Source: Xylanibacter ruminicola (GTDB taxonomy: Bacteria; Bacteroidota; Bacteroidia; Bacteroidales; Bacteroidaceae). Taken from it: a DNA stretch of 64,000 nucleotides. The notes beneath the pieces were generated by a model. That model saw only the letters and a list, made by a program, of their open reading frames with translations. It searched no databases and had not been told where the DNA came from. Position numbers and translations under genes: made by a program. The stretch is taken from the NCBI RefSeq assembly GCF_900107775.1, contig NZ_FNRF01000002.1, forward strand, positions 561,129 to 625,128, written 5' to 3'. The first letter of the stretch is position 1; every line of letters starts with the position of its first letter. This document shows, piece by piece, positions 59,584 through 64,000 of this stretch.

Positions 59584-62151
59584 TTAAATCATTTCTATTT
59601 TCTTACTCTCCAGCCAACCTTTCTTACCGTCGGCCAAACGAACCTCGCGCCAGCTCTTCATCGAGTTGTCGGTAATCACTACCTTGGTACCCTCGTGAAG
59701 GATAAAGAGGTCGGTACCGTTCTGGGCTGGCGTGCTCTTGACGGCCACCGATGGGGCTACCACGATGGCACCCTGGCGATACAGTAACTGCTGGCGCTGC
59801 TGCCAGGCAAAGAAATTGCTGAACACAAACACCACCAGCAAGGCGATGCCGCCAAAGAAACCTAACTTCTGCACCCATACACGGGCCGAGAACAGATAAA
59901 CCAGGAACAGCACAATCACAATGGCCAGCGACACGAGGGCCATACGTCCCCACCCGTCGACACTCATCAGATTTACCAACGAGCGGTACCAGGTAACGAA
60001 GAACATCTCGCTCTCGGGCACAATCTTATCGATGGTTTTTGAGCGGGCCAACTGCAGGTTGAAACGGATGTCGGCATCGCCTGGCGAGAGCAACAGGGCG
60101 CGCTCGTAGTTAAGCACGGCACGGGTGATATTCTCGGTGCGATAGTAGGCATTACCCAGGTTATAATACAGTTCGGCCGAAGCACCCTGCTTGAGCATTG
60201 ACTCATAGCCCTTGATGGCCTCCTGATAATTGCCGTTGATATAGGCGCTATCAGCCTCGGCCTTGGTAGCAGCCTGGGCAGCCATAGGTGCCAACAGCAG
60301 CAACAATACCAAAGTAGCGGCTTTCTTACTACCCTTCTTCATCACCTCCTCGATCTTCTCGATGGCCAGTATGGCCTTATCGTAAACCTTACTCATATTT
60401 CCCTTTGGATCGCCTGGAGCGTAACGCTCAAACTCGCACTCGTCGATGGCACCGATAAACTTATCGATGATGGTCTGATGTACGCCACGATCGGCCAGCT
60501 TCTGACTGATGTTATCGTGCGACAACTGAGCCACAGGGATATTGAGTTTATCGCCCACATAACCCCACAAGGCACGCAGCACCTCGTCGTAGAACTCGTT
60601 AGGCTTGTTGTCGGTCATCAATCGGGCAGCCAGCTTCAGACGCTTGGTAGCCACCTTGTTGGCCTTCTTACCACGCATCTTGGTAACATTAGCGTTGTCG
60701 ATGGCACGCTGACGGAAGATAACAAACAGCGTGATGAACACCACTACCAGCGCAGCGATGATAATCCAATAAGCAGTTGAGCCGAAGAAGAAATCGTTGG
60801 TGAGATGCTGATCGGCATCGCCTGTCTTGATAAAGCGGATATCCTTATTCAGCTCATCCACATCCTCCTGACCCGAGAAATCACTCACCGAAGCACTACC
60901 AGAGCCCTTGGCCACATCGAGATGGAAGCCCTCGCTCTTTACCGTTTCGTAACGCTTGGTAGCGGTATCGAAATAAGTAAACTCAACGGGTGGAATATCG
61001 TACTGCCCCTGATGGCGTGGTACAATCAGGATATCGTAGATCTTCGAACCCTCAAGTCCGGCTGTGGTCAGCTTGGTCTGGTCGGTCACCTTGGGCTCGT
61101 ACTTATCAAAGTCCTTTGGCAAGTTCAATACAGGCTCTTTGATGAGTTTGAGGTTACCCGTACCACTCACAATCACACGCAGTTTGATAGGATCGTTGGC
61201 CTTGGTCTCTTTCTTATCGAGCTGGGCCGAGATATTAAACTTACCTACTCCACCCGAGAATGTGGCTGGGCGCTGTGGCAGCGGATCAACCTGAATATCG
61301 ATACCAGGAGCCACAATCTTTTTCTTCACCTCTACGTAGCCTGAGCCACCGTTGAAGAATGCCTCGAACGGATCCACATTACGATTCTGCTGCACCACGA
61401 TACCCTCGAAGGTAATCGACGGAATCTGCAGTTTACCAGTGGTTTGTGGGAACATCACATACTGGCTCCAGGTGCAGGTGCGATATGGACGACCGTTGAC
61501 CGTCTCGATCGAGAACGACTTCTGCTGTGGCAGATCCACCTCCTGGGTATAGAAGCTCTTCAGGTCGGGCATGTCGCCACGCAGCTGGGTGAGCTGTACC
61601 AATGTATAAACCTTATAGGTGAGCAGGATGGGCTCCTGCTCGTAAACACGCTTTTTGTTGGCGCTTACCTTGATAAACAGGTCGCTACCCGAGATACGAC
61701 TACCGGCATCGCGCATCTCAGCACCATCGTCGCTATTCTGGCGCGAATTAGAGCCAGAGCCCGAAGCCGAGCCCGACACCTTGATGGTGAGCGATTTTGA
61801 GGTAATCTTCTTGCCATCTACCACCGCATAAGCTGCAGGGATGGTAAACGTACCATTCTTGGTAGCTGCTACTATATAAGTATAGGTAATAGACGAGGTT
61901 GACGAGGTGTGACCATTAATCATCTGATAGCTCGACTGCATGGAGCGGTTCGGGCCAATGAGCACCTCGAACTCAGAGGGGATATTACCAGCACGGAAAT
62001 CGGACACGTTCTGTGTATTGACCGTGTACGACAACCGGAACTGCTCGCCCACCGCAACATGCGATGGTGCTGATGCTGTTAATGTTTGGGCCACAGCCAG
62101 CGCCGTGGTCATTACCATTGCTATAAATATCGCTATACGTTTCATTACCAA
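59584..62151 (-). CDS. BatD-BatE fusion protein
   Basis: The 855-residue protein joins a BatD-like part and a BatE-like part. The first has a signal peptide MKRIAIFIAMVMTTALAVA, beta-sandwich repeats to about 480, a span YWIIIAALVVVFITLFVIF, then a cytoplasmic helical part. The second, from about 620, has a second signal-like stretch VLLLLLLAPMAAQA, TPR repeats AYINGNYQEAIKGYESML, two spans and a C-terminal SH3-like domain. Usually BatD and BatE are separate. The cluster is linked to oxygen tolerance in Bacteroides. I see no stop between the parts. Confidence 0.82.
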   Translation of the reverse strand: MVMKRIAIFIAMVMTTALAVAQTLTASAPSHVAVGEQFRLSYTVNTQNVSDFRAGNIPSEFEVLIGPNRSMQSSYQMINGHTSSTSSITYTYIVAATKNGTFTIPAAYAVVDGKKITSKSLTIKVSGSASGSGSNSRQNSDDGAEMRDAGSRISGSDLFIKVSANKKRVYEQEPILLTYKVYTLVQLTQLRGDMPDLKSFYTQEVDLPQQKSFSIETVNGRPYRTCTWSQYVMFPQTTGKLQIPSITFEGIVVQQNRNVDPFEAFFNGGSGYVEVKKKIVAPGIDIQVDPLPQRPATFSGGVGKFNISAQLDKKETKANDPIKLRVIVSGTGNLKLIKEPVLNLPKDFDKYEPKVTDQTKLTTAGLEGSKIYDILIVPRHQGQYDIPPVEFTYFDTATKRYETVKSEGFHLDVAKGSGSASVSDFSGQEDVDELNKDIRFIKTGDADQHLTNDFFFGSTAYWIIIAALVVVFITLFVIFRQRAIDNANVTKMRGKKANKVATKRLKLAARLMTDNKPNEFYDEVLRALWGYVGDKLNIPVAQLSHDNISQKLADRGVHQTIIDKFIGAIDECEFERYAPGDPKGNMSKVYDKAILAIEKIEEVMKKGSKKAATLVLLLLLAPMAAQAATKAEADSAYINGNYQEAIKGYESMLKQGASAELYYNLGNAYYRTENITRAVLNYERALLLSPGDADIRFNLQLARSKTIDKIVPESEMFFVTWYRSLVNLMSVDGWGRMALVSLAIVIVLFLVYLFSARVWVQKLGFFGGIALLVVFVFSNFFAWQQRQQLLYRQGAIVVAPSVAVKSTPAQNGTDLFILHEGTKVVITDNSMKSWREVRLADGKKGWLESKKIEMI

Positions 62152-63845
62152 TTCTTTAATACATTACGACGCTGCGGCTTCTGCTGCTGTTTCTTCATCT
62201 TGTCCTGCGTCATCTTCTCGTTCTGGATGGCGGCATTCAAGAGCTGCTCGGCATTATCCTTACTCATCTGAGGCTTCTGCTGCTGTTGCTGCTTGTCGTC
62301 TTTCTTATCTTTGTTCTGATCTTTCTGATCGTCCTTCTTCTGATTGTCTTTCTTCTGATCGTCCTTGTTGTTCTGATTCTGCTGCTGGTTCTGGTCCTGC
62401 TTCTGTTTCTGCTTCTTGCAGAGAACCAGGTTGTAGCGGGTTTCGTCGTCGTTAGGATTCAGGCGCAGGGCATTCTTGTAAGCCTCGATGGCCTCGCCAT
62501 ACATCTTATGTGTCTGACAAATCACACCCATGTTATGATAGGCTGCAGCCTTGCGCAGCGGGTTGGTCTCGATACGGGTGGCCTGCTCAAACTGCTGCAC
62601 AGCAGCCGAATCCTTCTTCTGTGCCATCAGCGCATTACCTAAGTTATAGGCTGCCTGCGGATTCTTAGGATTCTTCTCTACTGCCTTACGATACGACACC
62701 TCGGCCTTATCGTACTGGCCCACACGGAACTGCTTGTTACCCTCGCGGATATACTGGCGATCGGTCTGGGCGCTGGCCGTGATGGCCACCAGCAACAAAG
62801 CTACGGTAGCAGCGGCCTTCTTCTTAGAACCGAAAAGCGACAGGCGCTTGAGCAGCGGATTGCGACGGTCGAAGATGCAGATCTCGAGAATGAGCAGCAG
62901 CAATGCCAGGATGGCCACAGCCTGGAACTGCTCGTCGAACTCGCTGTAAACGGTGCTGGTAGTCTCTTTCTTAGCCAACTTTGAAAGCTCGTTATCCAAC
63001 TGGTCCTGAGCGGCGCTATTATTCTCTACATGGATATAGGCACCGCCACCGGCCTGAGCCACCTGGCGACACATATCCTCGTTGAGGGCCGACATCACCG
63101 TGTTGCCCGTATTATCCTTCATATAATCGCCTGTGCCTGGAATGGGGATAGGCGCGCCTTGAGTTGAACCCACACCCAGCACATACACACGCATACCAGC
63201 TTTTTTGGCAGCTTCGGCAGCCTCGAGTGCCCCACCCTCGTGGTCCTCGCCATCGGTAATCACGATAATGGCCTTACCAATACCCTCTTCCTGCGTAAAG
63301 CTATGGGTAGCCATATCAATGGCACGGGCAATATCAGTACCCTGGGTAGCCATCATCGAGGGGTCGATACTCGACAGGAACATCTTGGCCGACACATAAT
63401 CGCTGGTGATAGGCAGCTGAACGAAAGCGTCGCCAGCAAACACCAGCAAGCCAATCTTATCGTTGGTGAAGTGGTCCACCAGATTCTCGACCATCATCTT
63501 ACTGCGATCCAAACGGCTGGGCACAATATCCTCGGCCAGCATAGAGTTACTGATATCCATCGCAATAATGGTCTCGATGCCGGTACGCTGCTCGTTACTG
63601 ATCTTGGTGCCGAACTGCGGACGGGCCAGCATCACTATCAGTAATGCCAAAGCGCCCTGCAGCATCCAGAATTTTACTGCGGGACGGAAACGTGACACAT
63701 CGGGCATCAACGAACGCAGCAGCTTGGGATCGCCAAACTTACGCAAGCGTTTCTTCTGATTGCGATACGTGAGAAAGCGGATGATGGCCAGCACTGGTAT
63801 CACCGCTAAAAGATAGAGATATGTAGGGTCAGCAAATCTAAACAT
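62145..63845 (-). CDS. BatB-BatC fusion protein (VWA and TPR)
   Basis: The 566-residue protein has an N-terminal span, a VWA domain with the MIDAS DISNS (about 94-98) and later TDGEDHEGG, a span near 320, then a second signal-like segment (VALLLVAITASAQ) and TPR repeats (GQYDKAEVSYRKAVEKNP, MYGEAIEAYKNALRLNPND), ending with a Gln/Lys/Asp-rich tail. BatB and BatC are usually separate genes. It overlaps the BatD-BatE gene by 7 bp, so they are co-translated. Confidence 0.85.
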   Translation of the reverse strand: MFRFADPTYLYLLAVIPVLAIIRFLTYRNQKKRLRKFGDPKLLRSLMPDVSRFRPAVKFWMLQGALALLIVMLARPQFGTKISNEQRTGIETIIAMDISNSMLAEDIVPSRLDRSKMMVENLVDHFTNDKIGLLVFAGDAFVQLPITSDYVSAKMFLSSIDPSMMATQGTDIARAIDMATHSFTQEEGIGKAIIVITDGEDHEGGALEAAEAAKKAGMRVYVLGVGSTQGAPIPIPGTGDYMKDNTGNTVMSALNEDMCRQVAQAGGGAYIHVENNSAAQDQLDNELSKLAKKETTSTVYSEFDEQFQAVAILALLLLILEICIFDRRNPLLKRLSLFGSKKKAAATVALLLVAITASAQTDRQYIREGNKQFRVGQYDKAEVSYRKAVEKNPKNPQAAYNLGNALMAQKKDSAAVQQFEQATRIETNPLRKAAAYHNMGVICQTHKMYGEAIEAYKNALRLNPNDDETRYNLVLCKKQKQKQDQNQQQNQNNKDDQKKDNQKKDDQKDQNKDKKDDKQQQQQKPQMSKDNAEQLLNAAIQNEKMTQDKMKKQQQKPQRRNVLKNW

Positions 63846-63847
63846 AA

Positions 63848-64000
63848 TTACGGTATCCTCCTAAATATAGTTACACGCAGCAGAATCTCGAGCAACAGCG
63901 CCAACACAGCCACAAGTGCAAAAGGCTGGTAGGCCTCGTAACGCTTGCTGAAGGTTTTGACGTTAAGCTTCGACTTTTCAAGCTGGTCGATTTCCTTATA
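63848..64000 (-). CDS. BatA, C-terminal end
   Basis: The last 50 codons of a frame entering from the right edge: FSKRYEAYQPFALVAVLALL, then LEILLRVTIFRRIP and TAA at 63848-63850. The terminal span and basic end match BatA, the VWA protein preceding BatB. The rest lies outside the window. The stop is only 2 bp before the BatB-BatC ATG. Confidence 0.8.
   Translation of the reverse strand, partial: YKEIDQLEKSKLNVKTFSKRYEAYQPFALVAVLALLLEILLRVTIFRRIP

Overview
The window reads as a chromosome piece of a Bacteroidales bacterium, most likely Prevotella or a close relative (inference). The evidence is the set of -7 boxes of the TAnnTTTG type ahead of many genes, the lack of Shine-Dalgarno sites, and families typical of the group: a DUF4270 lipoprotein, an HU-HIG protein followed by a smalltalk peptide, Bat aerotolerance genes, a Fur-purA-hisS operon and a stand-alone GT5 domain.

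Layout. 1-5.8 kb: a type ISP-like single-chain restriction-modification enzyme (minus strand, running off the left edge), a 57-residue membrane protein just upstream of it, and a small lipoprotein. 5.9-23.0 kb: a phage-like module entirely on the minus strand. In transcription order it has a cascade of overlapping tiny genes with an excisionase-like HTH protein, a 1069-residue primase-helicase, an iteron-rich gap that looks like an origin, two unknown proteins, a ClpP-type prohead protease with scaffold-like tail, a major capsid candidate, two paralogous virion-like proteins, a phosphoribosyltransferase, a Lys-rich protein, a PLD-like protein, two small-terminase candidates, two tandem single-span peptides, a truncated second copy of the terminase 5' end, a coiled-coil protein, the large terminase and a WYL-type regulator. 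No integrase, transposase, portal, tail or lysis gene is visible, so it resembles a satellite, a decayed prophage or a domesticated capsid/packaging module.

23-44.3 kb: core and metabolic genes. These include a secreted thioredoxin-like protein, a HAD hydrolase, a nitroreductase, a YqiA-like hydrolase, an FKBP, two AraC regulators, an intact but catalytically stripped GlmM relative, tRNA-Thr and tRNA-Gly, a LysM glucosaminidase, cytidine deaminase, a beta-helix lipoprotein, a rubrerythrin, a rhamnogalacturonan acetylesterase-like protein, hisS, purA, a Fur-family regulator, an AlkD-like protein and a DPP III-like peptidase. 44.4-51.3 kb: recQ, a GT5 N-domain protein, a DUF4270 lipoprotein and a PcrA/UvrD helicase. 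51.3-54.7 kb: an accessory patch with an inverted-repeat element, HU-HIG plus smalltalk, a truncated RhuM-like gene, a DnaQ-like exonuclease, an unknown protein, two identical tRNA-Glu genes and tRNA-Ser. 54.8-64 kb: pepD, an OmpH/Skp-like protein, queA, a PAP2 phosphatase and the Bat cluster, with BatD-BatE and BatB-BatC each fused, and the end of BatA at the right edge.

The most unusual observations are the portal-less and tail-less capsid/terminase module with its iteron region; an identical kind of C-terminal tail (ending Gly-Asp) on three consecutive virion-like proteins and on the distant HU-HIG protein; a duplicated terminase 5' end flanking a coiled-coil gene; and the GlmM pseudoenzyme.
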